From Deltaproteobacteria bacterium (GTDB taxonomy: Bacteria > Desulfobacterota > Desulfobulbia > Desulfobulbales > VMSU01), in NCBI GenBank assembly GCA_024275235.1, contig JAJRZN010000179.1, positions 1 to 38,335 on the forward strand: a stretch of DNA of 38,335 bases. Direction: 5' to 3'. This document shows, piece after piece, positions 1 to 7,497 of this stretch (position 1 is the stretch's first letter; each line of letters starts with the position of its first letter). A model generated the notes under the pieces. It was given only the letters and a program-made list of their open reading frames with translations. It ran no database searches and was not told the DNA's origin. The position numbers and the translations under genes are program-made.

Positions 1-593
1 AGGGCGAAATCAACCGCGCCGCATATAACCACATCCGCCCGGCCCAGAGCGAGGAACATGGCCCCGACTGCCATGGAGGTCAGGCCGGTGGCACAGGCCG
101 TAATCGTGGAGGTTATCGGCCCTCTGGCTTTGGTCAGGATGGCGATTTTGCCGCCCACCATATTAATACATGAGTTGGGGTTGGTGTAGGGATGAGGAAG
201 TTTGTCGGCCGCGATCAGCCGCCGGTCAGCTTTTAGAACCGCGTCTAAGCCGCCAATGGCGGAGCTGTAGGTAACCGCGACTCTGGAAGCGATATCAGGG
301 CTGATTTCAACCCCGCTGCGGGCGAGGGCCCGCTGCACCGACAGCATGGAATATTTAAAGACGGGAGAACTCCAGGCGGCCTGGTGCCTTGGTGAAAGAA
401 AAGGGTAGGGCTCAGCATCAATATCCGGTACCTGCCCGGCAATACGGACGGGGAAATTATCATTGAGCGGGAAACGACTTAAAGGCCCGATACCGCTTAT
501 GCCGGCCAGGGCCTTTTGCCACTGCTCCTCCAGGTCGCTGCCAAGAGGAGAGACGGTGTCATAGCCGAGAATAACGGCCTTCCTGGCGGTCAT
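1..593 (-). CDS. Beta-ketoacyl-ACP synthase (ketosynthase), 3' part cut by window edge
   Basis: This condensing enzyme should extend an ACP-bound acyl chain. I translated the minus strand from ATG at 593-591 and it stays open to the window edge, about 197 codons. The N-terminus reads M-T-A-R-K-A-V-I-L-G-Y-D-T-V-S-P-L-G, the usual first strand of FabF-type enzymes. The nucleophile motif T-A-C-A-T-G-L-T-S lies near codons 167-172, so the active-site Cys is present; both catalytic His would lie off the left edge. It starts 6 bases after the stop of the radical SAM gene at 600-1598, so it belongs to the same leftward transcription unit. Being single-domain, it is distinct from the fused ketosynthase at 4895-6922. 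Substrate is unknown. Confidence 0.9.
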   Translation of the reverse strand, partial: MTARKAVILGYDTVSPLGSDLEEQWQKALAGISGIGPLSRFPLNDNFPVRIAGQVPDIDAEPYPFLSPRHQAAWSSPVFKYSMLSVQRALARSGVEISPDIASRVAVTYSSAIGGLDAVLKADRRLIAADKLPHPYTNPNSCINMVGGKIAILTKARGPITSTITACATGLTSMAVGAMFLALGRADVVICGAVDFA

Positions 594-599
594 CGCTTC

Positions 600-1598
600 C
601 TACCAGGGGATAAATTGATAGAGCTTGGCGAACATTTCATATACCTCTATCCAGTTTTGCAGATCCCGGGTGGTGCGGATATGACCACGTTTGTTGACCA
701 TCACCCAGCTCATATGGGCCGCGCCGTCTTTACAGGTTGAGCAGTCTCTGGTCTCAGAGGTGCAGCAGCGGTGCGTTGTTTTAAGATCTGAGGCCCAGCG
801 GATAAAATTGGTTAGTCTTTTTGGCTGCGGCGTGCGGTTATCATGGGTGATGGTAACTGACGGGCATTCACTCCAGCCAAAGGGGCGGCCCAGCATCCTG
901 CCGGTGGTGATAATCTCATGGTAGTATTTTGATGAAATTACCGTCTGTGGATATTTGTCCAGCATATCATCCATCTCCGCCCGGATATCCATCAGCTGCT
1001 CCGGCTGCCATGAAAAGCCGTCCACCCCTTCGTCATTGGACAAGAGCTGCATGTGTACCTTCAGGCCTACCCCCTCAACATTTTTGATAATTTGTTCCGT
1101 CTTGCCCAGCTGCTTGGGGGTTATGGTGTAGAGATAATAGGCGTGGGGATCGCCGGCGTAATTATTACTGGATATTTTAAAGGTGTCTTTGCCGCGCAGA
1201 AGGATCTCGTCCTCTTGGCTCCCCCACAAAGATATGCCGACCATCATATCCGGGAAGCGTTCTCTCGGAACCTTGATTAAGCCGTTGGTGGCGCAAAAGG
1301 TCGGCAGACGTTGATAAAATGCCTCTATTCTGTCTAAACAAAGAGTCGGCTCTCCGCCAATCAGGATAGCAAGGTTTACCCCGCGCGCCATTTCCTTTTC
1401 AACAAAGGTATGCCATTTGCTGACATCTTTTTCTTCGGAGGCGGCTTTATGCTCGTCTGAGGAAAAGAAAAAGCAGCCTTTACAGCGCAGATTACAATGA
1501 TCCGTGACATCATATATCGAACTGCGGATATTGAGCTTTGAAATTTTTTTATAGCGTTCGTACCAACGCTCATCTAACAGTGAACTTACGGTTTTCAT
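600..1598 (-). CDS. Radical SAM protein with SPASM-like C-terminal Cys cluster (paralogue 1)
   Basis: The protein has 332 residues. The radical SAM cluster motif C-N-L-R-C-K-G-C is at residues 35-42 (C35, C39, C42), followed by a G-G-E-P glycine-rich motif that contacts SAM. The C-terminal third holds C245, C278-C279, C286 and C289, a spacing like the auxiliary Fe-S cluster of SPASM/twitch enzymes. It should cleave SAM to a deoxyadenosyl radical; the substrate cannot be read from the sequence. It is a diverged paralogue of the neighbour at 1733-2809, sharing the motif pattern and the C-terminal CC-x(5-6)-C-x2-C. A 134-bp gap separates the two, and the ketosynthase follows 6 bp downstream. Lying among ACP and ketosynthase genes, it probably acts on a lipid or ACP-bound chain rather than on a peptide (inference). 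Confidence 0.85.
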   Translation of the reverse strand: MKTVSSLLDERWYERYKKISKLNIRSSIYDVTDHCNLRCKGCFFFSSDEHKAASEEKDVSKWHTFVEKEMARGVNLAILIGGEPTLCLDRIEAFYQRLPTFCATNGLIKVPRERFPDMMVGISLWGSQEDEILLRGKDTFKISSNNYAGDPHAYYLYTITPKQLGKTEQIIKNVEGVGLKVHMQLLSNDEGVDGFSWQPEQLMDIRAEMDDMLDKYPQTVISSKYYHEIITTGRMLGRPFGWSECPSVTITHDNRTPQPKRLTNFIRWASDLKTTHRCCTSETRDCSTCKDGAAHMSWVMVNKRGHIRTTRDLQNWIEVYEMFAKLYQFIPW

Positions 1599-1732
1599 AT
1601 CATCTATTGTTTTGTTGTGACTATTCGGTGAAATTACAGTTGATAATGTGGTTCAGCAGATAACGAATAACGAACGAAGGTCAGTACGCTGGACGGTATT
1701 ATCGACCGCAGGGGCTGCCGCCTGAACGGTTA

Positions 1733-2809
1733 CTATGTTTCTTTGGCGGGCGGCTCAATAAAGCGCTCACAAAGATTTTGCCCCTTTTCATAGCCCCTTA
1801 CCCAGACTGCCAAATAGGTATCCACATAATCCAGCCAGGCCTTAAAGGTTGCAGGGTTTACCGCGTGCCGGTACATCCTGGCGGTTACCACGGCGCTGCC
1901 GGCCGCGTAATGGCGGCAATCGGCGCAATCCGTATCGGGTACGCAGCAGGCCGCCTGGCGATCCCAGTTCAGATCCGTGCGGTATTGCCGGAAAGAGCGG
2001 CCCAGGCCGACATTTGTGGAGGTATTCATCCGGGGATAGGAGCATGAATAAAGATCGTGCAGGCCTTTCTCACTGGTGTGGGCCACAATATTGTAAGGAG
2101 AATAAACCACGGTTTCCGGGTATTGCCGTAATAACTCGCTCATAACCTTACGGGTTCGGGCCAAGGTCTCCGGGGTATGACGAAGAGGGCCGTGGTAGCC
2201 CAGCGGCGCGGAAAACATATTAAAGGTAATCTGCTGGCCGTTTTGGGCCAGCAGGCTGGTTACCTCCCGGGCCTCATCAATGTTGACCGGGTTGAAGGTG
2301 TAGACAAAGATCGCCCTGGGGTCGTCGTGGTAATTGGCCGTTTGCCGGGCCAGCATGTCTTTGGCCTTGCGAATTTTTAAACTGGTATGATCATTACCCC
2401 AGACGGAGATGTGAATCCTGTAATCAATCTGGCGGGGGATGTGTTGCAAACCATTGGTGGCAATGGCGCCGAGAGGAATAACATCATAACAAACCTCGCA
2501 TAAACGCGGGACAAGGGAGGGCTCGGCACCGGCAAGCACGACAAAGGTTATGCCCCGTTCCTTTTCGCCCTCCAGCAGGACGCGCCAGGCGTCTTCATCC
2601 GAATTTTCTGTGGCAAACTGTTTGTCCCCGGTAAAATAATAGCAGCCCTCACAACGGACATTACAGCGGTTGGTCATGTCGTAAGTGGATTCACGCAGGA
2701 AAAAATACTTCCGGACTTTCTTGAATCTATCCCTTACAGCTGGATCGGCGGTAATTTCGGAAAATTTGTACTCTTTTTGTTCTTTTTGTTCTATGGCCGG
2801 CGAAATCAC
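1733..2809 (-). CDS. Radical SAM protein with SPASM-like C-terminal Cys cluster (paralogue 2)
   Basis: The protein has 358 residues from a GTG start that directly abuts the ACP stop codon at 2810, so translation is probably coupled. The radical SAM motif C-N-V-R-C-E-G-C is at residues 49-56. The C-terminal half carries a conserved CC at 288-289 plus C295 and C298, matching the auxiliary-cluster pattern of the downstream paralogue. The two proteins share a similar architecture: a basic, charged N-terminal lead of 30-50 residues, a Y-D-(V/M)-T-(D/N) strand just before the cluster, and an S-(L/V)-W-G segment after it. The chemistry is radical SAM; the substrate is unknown. Tandem paralogues suggest two successive or alternative radical steps in one pathway. 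Confidence 0.85.
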   Translation of the reverse strand: MISPAIEQKEQKEYKFSEITADPAVRDRFKKVRKYFFLRESTYDMTNRCNVRCEGCYYFTGDKQFATENSDEDAWRVLLEGEKERGITFVVLAGAEPSLVPRLCEVCYDVIPLGAIATNGLQHIPRQIDYRIHISVWGNDHTSLKIRKAKDMLARQTANYHDDPRAIFVYTFNPVNIDEAREVTSLLAQNGQQITFNMFSAPLGYHGPLRHTPETLARTRKVMSELLRQYPETVVYSPYNIVAHTSEKGLHDLYSCSYPRMNTSTNVGLGRSFRQYRTDLNWDRQAACCVPDTDCADCRHYAAGSAVVTARMYRHAVNPATFKAWLDYVDTYLAVWVRGYEKGQNLCERFIEPPAKET

Positions 2810-3079
2810 TTAATCATCACTGTTTAACTTGTTGTTAATGTATTCTGCGATAATCCGCACCGTAGTCAGCTTGGGATAATCATCCTCATCAATCCGGATA
2901 CCGTATTCATCCCTTAAAACCAGGGCTACCGTTGCCAGATCCATACTGTCCACCCCTACTTCATCCACCAGATCCAGATCGGGATCGAAGGTCTCCGGAG
3001 TTATATCCTCAAGTTTCAGCTCATCGATGAGGATCTGGGCAATTCGAAGAGTTGTTCCGCTAATATCTTTTTCCATCAC
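2810..3079 (-). CDS. Acyl carrier protein (second ACP of the locus)
   Basis: An 89-residue acidic helical protein. The phosphopantetheine attachment motif is G-V-D-S-M-D-L at residues 42-48, with the carrier Ser at S45. It would carry growing or finished acyl chains as thioesters for the neighbouring hot-dog, ketosynthase and radical SAM enzymes. Its start overlaps the end of the upstream ApeI-like gene by 4 bp, and its stop abuts the next radical SAM start, a tightly coupled arrangement. It differs from the ACP at 7069-7335, whose motif is G-I-D-S-I-D-V, so the locus has two distinct carriers. Aryl-polyene loci also commonly carry two ACPs. Confidence 0.9.
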   Translation of the reverse strand: MMEKDISGTTLRIAQILIDELKLEDITPETFDPDLDLVDEVGVDSMDLATVALVLRDEYGIRIDEDDYPKLTTVRIIAEYINNKLNSDD

Positions 3080-3429
3080 AGCCTTTGTTTCTCCTTGTTT
3101 TCAAGCATTATGATACCTGTACATACCTCTCCCCCTGCCTCTATTCTAAAAGAGCGGCTATTCTCCTTCCGGCCGGGAAAGACATGAATAGACAAGAGTT
3201 CACCGGGGTTAATGAGTTTTTTAAATTTTACCCTGCTTAACCCGCTGATATATAAATCGTCTTTACTGAATCTTGAAATAAGATCAGCCACCATCCCCAG
3301 TTGAGCCACTCCCGGCAGAATCGGTGTTCCTGGGAAATGCCCGGCAAACCAGGGAGAGCCCCTGTCAGTAGTCACCCGCGCCGTCAGTTCAGTATTGGAC
3401 TGCTTGATTTGAAGGAGCCTGTACCACAT
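3076..3429 (-). CDS. Hot-dog fold dehydratase-like protein (ApeI/FabZ family)
   Basis: The 117-residue protein has the hot-dog signature G-H-F-P-G-T-P-I-L-P-G-V-A-Q-L at residues 30-44, with the catalytic-type His at H31. In FabZ the helix after P-G-V carries an acidic residue 14 positions after the His; here that position is Gly (G45). The P-G-V-A-Q-L form matches what I recall of ApeI-type proteins of aryl-polyene clusters better than FabZ. It may dehydrate 3-hydroxyacyl-ACP, possibly with the second locus dehydratase (8548-8988) as partner, or it may act as a thioesterase. It overlaps the downstream ACP by 4 bp. The 116-bp gap before it (3430-3545) is the widest break between the first three genes of this arm and could hold a secondary promoter, but I see no clear one. 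Confidence 0.75.
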   Translation of the reverse strand: MWYRLLQIKQSNTELTARVTTDRGSPWFAGHFPGTPILPGVAQLGMVADLISRFSKDDLYISGLSRVKFKKLINPGELLSIHVFPGRKENSRSFRIEAGGEVCTGIIMLENKEKQRL

Positions 3430-3545
3430 ATAATTTTGATGGGCGGAAAGTCTTATTTGTTAAATCAGGGGCAAAAAATCGTGCTGAGAAGCCCCGAACT
3501 TACCAGGAAAATGTAAAATTTTCAACAAAACTATATTTTATATGA

Positions 3546-4898
3546 TTAGTTGATTAAATACTCCCACAAGGGGCCGATATAGCCCTTGGCATGCATTCTG
3601 GAGACCACGTTTAAGGTCGTGGGATCGCCGGAGCCGATTATCCAGTTTGGCCGGTTCGCCGCTCTTTGTTTGACAAGGTCGTTGATTGTGTCGTTATTGA
3701 TCGACTCCGCTTCGTAAAAAAAAGGCTCCAGCAGATCCATAGCGCGGGAGATTCTGCCCTCTGCCAGGGCTATATCGTATAGTTTTGTGTGGGGATAAAC
3801 CCTGATGCCGAGAAAGAAAAAAATGACTGTTTTACCAAGCTTCTCAACATTATCAAGACAACTATTAATGGTTTGGCGTGATTCTCCCGGGCCGCCTAAT
3901 AAAAGATAATGGGCGACATGTAAATCCGCGGCCACCGCCTCTTCATGGGCCAGGAAGACATCGGCGCTTCGAAAGGGCTTGCGGTAGGATTTGAGCATGG
4001 AATCATTTAGAGATTCAGTGCCGAATTCAACATGGGTTAAACCGGCATCTTTCATGATCTTAAAATAATTTTCAGGCGGTTTTATGGGGGCGAAAAAGCC
4101 TCCCCAGGGAATGGTTAAGCCCGCTTCGCGGAAGGCCTCCGCCACCGCGAGACTGTGTTCAACATCTGAATTAAAGGCGGAATCGGTAATAAATAAATAT
4201 TTAGCCCCCTCCTCCTGCAGTGAAACTGCAGTTTCAGCCACGACAGCGGGCGGGGTCAACCGATGTCTATGTCCTTCAATATGGGGATAGGGGCAGTAGA
4301 TACACTTAAACGTACAGCCCCGTTTGGTCTGCAGGTTAAACATTCCGCCCCTGTCCCGGTAAAAAGCGGTATGGGGATTTTTTTGCTTGAAATGCCGCTG
4401 GATAAGGCCATTCCAGGGCTGCGGGATCATGCTTTCGGCAGTTTCCGGGTCTGAAATTACCCCCGGTATGTCCGCCGGGTTTTCTCCCCGGTTCAGGGCC
4501 TCAACGAGGAGTCCAAAACGCTCGCCTTCGCCGATTATGCCAAAATCCGCTCCCAGTTTTTTAAATACAGGACCTGGCAGAATGGTAAAGCCGCTCCCGC
4601 CGCAGACAATAACGGCCTTGGAACGTTCCCTGAGCCAGTGAATAATATCGCGGTACTCATTAACGCAGAACAGTGGTTTACCCGCTTCGGTGTTATCAAT
4701 ATTGCGGCAGGAAACCCCAATAATATCGGGCTGGAATTCCTTGATGATGCGGCCGAGAGATTCGTGAGTCTCGACATTCATATCAACAATTCTGACCTCG
4801 TGGGCGGCTGAGACGGAAGCGGCCACATAATCCAGGCCGATGGGATATACCGGATATGGTGCCTGCAGGGTATTGGGCGAGATCAACAGGATATTCAT
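3546..4898 (-). CDS. B12-binding-domain radical SAM protein (first of two)
   Basis: A 450-residue protein. Residues 1-140 form a cobalamin-binding-like Rossmann domain: N-I-L-L-I-S-P start, P-D-I-I-G-V-S strand, V-C-G-G-S-G-F loop and a G-E-G-E-R motif. The radical SAM cluster C-T-F-K-C-I-Y-C follows at residues 195-202, and G-T-E-S lies in the second half of the barrel. This architecture is that of class B-type methylases and other B12 radical SAM enzymes, which modify unactivated carbons. It overlaps the end of the fused ketosynthase by 4 bp, so the two are probably translationally coupled. With its plus-strand counterpart at 11125-12387 it gives the locus two B12 radical SAM enzymes. It could methylate, cyclise or otherwise rearrange an acyl chain; the sequence does not decide. 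Confidence 0.85.
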   Translation of the reverse strand: MNILLISPNTLQAPYPVYPIGLDYVAASVSAAHEVRIVDMNVETHESLGRIIKEFQPDIIGVSCRNIDNTEAGKPLFCVNEYRDIIHWLRERSKAVIVCGGSGFTILPGPVFKKLGADFGIIGEGERFGLLVEALNRGENPADIPGVISDPETAESMIPQPWNGLIQRHFKQKNPHTAFYRDRGGMFNLQTKRGCTFKCIYCPYPHIEGHRHRLTPPAVVAETAVSLQEEGAKYLFITDSAFNSDVEHSLAVAEAFREAGLTIPWGGFFAPIKPPENYFKIMKDAGLTHVEFGTESLNDSMLKSYRKPFRSADVFLAHEEAVAADLHVAHYLLLGGPGESRQTINSCLDNVEKLGKTVIFFFLGIRVYPHTKLYDIALAEGRISRAMDLLEPFFYEAESINNDTINDLVKQRAANRPNWIIGSGDPTTLNVVSRMHAKGYIGPLWEYLIN

Positions 4899-6922
4899 GG
4901 CGCCTTTATCCGCACGGCAGTAATAAAGCGCCCCAGGCCGAGGAGTAAGACCCCTTTTCCCTTTAGTGAACTCCGGCCCTGGCCGGCAAGAGAAGGCGGG
5001 ATGGTGCCTTTTTCTAAAAAATCCACCGCCATGACCGTCGCCACCGCCGAGGCCGTGGCAAATTCGCCGGTCAGGCGCCGATAATCAATTATGGGGGCAT
5101 TAAAGCCGCTGAGCGCAGTGAACCGGGCCAGCTGTGCTTCGCCCTGTTCGCGGCAGGACGCTGGTATCCCGGCCAGCAGCAGGCCGTAATCAGCCCTTAA
5201 TGCTTCAGGACCGTCCAAAGACCTTAGCAGAGCGGCAATGACGTTGGTCTTATCGGCACTTTGATAAAACGCCGGGCTGATGGTTGTGCCTCTCGCTTTG
5301 CTGTTTTTTGTCAGACATAATGCCCCCCCGCCGTCAACAAGGGTATTGGGATGATTTTGACTATGGCTGATGGATTTATCAAAAAGAGGGGATAGCTCGG
5401 GATGCCCCTCATCGGCACCAATGATCAGGATTGGCTGCTCAGAGTCAGCCGCGCTTAGATCGGCACTCAGCAGGGCCTGCTCAAAGGAGTAATCGCCGCC
5501 GCTGGTAGTGATATTGGCTCCGGTGGAGTTATACCTGATAGCAATCTGGCTGGCCGGCCCGTTGTGGACTGAGCCGACAAAATCCGTGGGGCTGGGGAAT
5601 TGTTCTTCGGTCTCCCGGAGACGTTTAAGAAAATCGTAAGTTTCTGAAAGAGCCCCCCAGCCGGTTCCCATGAAAACAGCCTTGGGGTTGGAGGCGGCTG
5701 AATCATCATGGGCCGCCGCCGCGAGAGCCAGGGCGATTCTGGGCAGCCGCTTTAAGCGCCGCACCGCGCGGGCCGGGAGATCTGCTGAGATTTCAGCCAG
5801 AGAAAGCGCCCCGGCTATGGGCTGGTCAAGGCGGAGAGCCGCCATGGTCTTATCCTTATTGCCGGCGCCGGTTAAACAGCTGCTGCCAATTATTGTCCAG
5901 GCCCTGCTGGCGGCGGGCCTCTCGGGGCAGGTAAATCTGCCCGGCGGCGTAATTATCAGGGAGGCATTGTTGCCGCCAAAACCAAATGAATTGGATAATA
6001 CCGCGGCGACCGGCTGGTTGAGCGGGGTGGTCAGAGGCGTGAGGCAAAGCGCTGGGTCAGGTTTTTGGCAGCGAGTGTTGGCGGGTACAATGTCTCGAGA
6101 GACAATCAGGGCGGCAATAACGGCCGCCATGGCGCCGGCCGCTCCCAGGCTGTGCCCCATTGCTCCTTTAAGTGAAGAGAGGCGGGGCGGGGCAAAATCA
6201 AATAATTTATTAACGGCGCGGGCTTCGGCCAGGTCGTTATCCAGGGTGCCGGTGCCGTGCAGAGCGATATAGCCGATATCGGCCGGGCTGAGGCCGGCGT
6301 CATTAAGCGCCGCCCGCATGGCCTGGTAAGCGCCTTCGCCCTGAGGATGCGGGGCGGCGGCATGATAGGCATCGCATGAAAGTCCCGCCCCAAGAACTTC
6401 AGCAATTATCGTATCGGTTTTTTCAACCGTGAGGAGCAGCATGGCCGCTCCTTCCGCCACGGACATGCCCTGGCGATTTTTATCAAGCGGCCGGCTGCCC
6501 TCAGGGTCGACAAGCTGGAGAGAATTAAAACCGAAATAGGTTAAACGGCACAGGGAATCAACTCCCCCCGCCAGGACTCTTACTGCTTCACCCCGGCGGA
6601 GCATTTCCAGGGCGATTTTAATGGCCGCGGCACTGGAGGAGCAGGCCGTTGAAACAGTAAGGGCGGGTCCGGTACAGCCATGCCGCCGGGCGATTTCTTC
6701 ACAAACGGAGGTTAAACCGTGATATTGATAATATTCGGGCCGTTTTTCGCCCTTGGCCAGCAGGGTTTCGGTGGTGAGTATGCCGCCGGTGGTGGTGCCC
6801 AGGATCACCGCGTCGGGCGGCAGAGTGCACCCGCTCATGGCCTGGCCGGCGGCCTGGATGGCAAGCTGATGGGTACGGGGCAGAGAATCATCCTGCCCGA
6901 GAGCGGTTTTGACTTCTCCCAC
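4895..6922 (-). CDS. Fused ketosynthase plus Cys-less ketosynthase-like domain, N-terminus lost to a stop codon
   Basis: The longest frame starts at GTG 6922 and gives 675 residues. The first domain (about 1-325) is an active-type ketosynthase: S-T-A-C-S-S-S with Cys 94, L-H-G-T-G-T with His 222, K-G-A-M-G-H with His 257, and N-S-F-G-F-G-G-N near 311-318. The second (about 338-675) resembles the short beta-ketoacyl synthase-like family (PF13723 type): it has the S-V-H-N-G-P-A segment but S-G-G-D (474-477) where the catalytic Cys would sit. It therefore looks like a chain-length-factor-like partner fused to its ketosynthase. The canonical first strand of the ketosynthase is encoded just upstream in the same frame but is cut off by TAA at 6983-6985. 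The GTG restart has no convincing ribosome binding site, so the protein may be truncated, read through or dead. Confidence 0.85.
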   Translation of the reverse strand: MGEVKTALGQDDSLPRTHQLAIQAAGQAMSGCTLPPDAVILGTTTGGILTTETLLAKGEKRPEYYQYHGLTSVCEEIARRHGCTGPALTVSTACSSSAAAIKIALEMLRRGEAVRVLAGGVDSLCRLTYFGFNSLQLVDPEGSRPLDKNRQGMSVAEGAAMLLLTVEKTDTIIAEVLGAGLSCDAYHAAAPHPQGEGAYQAMRAALNDAGLSPADIGYIALHGTGTLDNDLAEARAVNKLFDFAPPRLSSLKGAMGHSLGAAGAMAAVIAALIVSRDIVPANTRCQKPDPALCLTPLTTPLNQPVAAVLSNSFGFGGNNASLIITPPGRFTCPERPAASRAWTIIGSSCLTGAGNKDKTMAALRLDQPIAGALSLAEISADLPARAVRRLKRLPRIALALAAAAHDDSAASNPKAVFMGTGWGALSETYDFLKRLRETEEQFPSPTDFVGSVHNGPASQIAIRYNSTGANITTSGGDYSFEQALLSADLSAADSEQPILIIGADEGHPELSPLFDKSISHSQNHPNTLVDGGGALCLTKNSKARGTTISPAFYQSADKTNVIAALLRSLDGPEALRADYGLLLAGIPASCREQGEAQLARFTALSGFNAPIIDYRRLTGEFATASAVATVMAVDFLEKGTIPPSLAGQGRSSLKGKGVLLLGLGRFITAVRIKAP

Positions 6923-7072
6923 CGGCAGCGGCGCCTTTTGCGCGAGAGGGAAAAGCCCTAAGGGGGCAAGTTTACTTTGATTTTATCTGAGGGCCTTTTC
7001 CGTGGCGGGCAGATCGGAACCAAGCGGGGAAATTATCCCCATTCCGCTAATAAATATTCTTTTACCGCTCAA
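6923..7072 (-). other. Orphaned N-terminus of the fused ketosynthase with in-frame TAA
   Basis: Reading minus-strand from TTG at 7072-7070, in the frame of the downstream gene, gives S-G-K-R-I-F-I-S-G-M-G-I-I-S-P-L-G-S-D-L, the typical ketosynthase N-terminus. It runs to Leu-Arg, then TAA at 6985-6983, then continues open as N-Q-S-K-L-A-P-L-G-L-F-P-L into the 675-residue frame. No frameshift is needed; one base (CAA to TAA, Gln to stop) would explain the break. The TTG overlaps the stop of the ACP gene in a TTGA arrangement. A full-length product would be about 725 residues. A sequencing or assembly error cannot be excluded. Confidence 0.85.
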
Positions 7073-7335
7073 GGAGAAAACCGTGATGAGTTTTCGTTGA
7101 TATATTCAGCCAAAGCCGTCAGGGTGGAAAAGACCTTTTCTCCGATTTCCTTATTGTTGATAGTGACCTGATAATCCTTTTCAATCATAACCACCATCTC
7201 CAGCACATCAATGGAGTCAATGCCCAGCTCGCCGCCGACAAACTGGGCGTTTTCATCAATATCATCCGGAGTGACATCCATTAAATTAAGAGTGTCAATA
7301 AGTTTTATTTTTAATTCTTTTATTAATTCATCCAT
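7069..7335 (-). CDS. Acyl carrier protein (first gene of leftward arm)
   Basis: An 88-residue acidic helical protein with the phosphopantetheine motif G-I-D-S-I-D-V-L-E-M (Ser 41). It is the first gene of the leftward operon, 64 bp downstream of a good sigma-70-like promoter (7399-7427). Its stop codon overlaps the probable TTG start of the fused ketosynthase, which supports a dedicated ACP-ketosynthase pair as in type II polyene or fatty-acid systems. No strong Shine-Dalgarno is visible before ATG 7335. The start is supported by the usual ACP N-terminal helix beginning right after it. The carried chain is unknown. Confidence 0.9.
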   Translation of the reverse strand: MDELIKELKIKLIDTLNLMDVTPDDIDENAQFVGGELGIDSIDVLEMVVMIEKDYQVTINNKEIGEKVFSTLTALAEYINENSSRFSP

Positions 7336-7398
7336 GGTGTTTTAAAGAAAAATGTTATTGATGGTTGACCGTTTAAATTGAACCGAAAATAGATTGAT

Positions 7399-7427
7399 GT
7401 TATATAACAGGCTGATTTTTTTGTCAC
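7399..7427 (-). promoter_or_regulatory. Predicted sigma-70-type promoter for the leftward biosynthetic operon
   Basis: On the minus strand, GTGACA (7427-7422) and TATAAC (7404-7399) are separated by exactly 17 bases. Each matches its consensus hexamer in 5 of 6 positions. The predicted start of transcription is near 7391, about 55 bases before the ACP start codon. The -10 box overlaps a 10-bp palindrome, GTTATATAAC (7399-7408), which could also be an operator. The left end of the transposase element begins 14 bp upstream of the -35, so this promoter appears intact. Confidence 0.5.
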
Positions 7428-7440
7428 TATAATTGTATAG

Positions 7441-7455
7441 GGGGACGTCTATGAT
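7441..7455 (+). repeat. Left inverted repeat of the RAYT element
   Basis: Sequence GGGGACGTCTATGAT. It is exactly complementary to 8531-8545, and the match ends at the 16th base. An extra G at 7440 precedes it. Confidence 0.85.
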
Positions 7456-7497
7456 ATTATGCTTTACTGTAAAGAATATGTATGATAGATACCAACC

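Noticed and set aside
1599-1732. Gap between the two radical SAM genes, examined for a promoter or small gene
   Set aside because: No clear promoter, hairpin with T-tract or coding frame was found.
5670-6272. 200-codon plus-strand frame opposite the fused ketosynthase
   Set aside because: It is the antisense of a conserved ketosynthase, low in complexity and rich in Ala and Arg, with no family signature.
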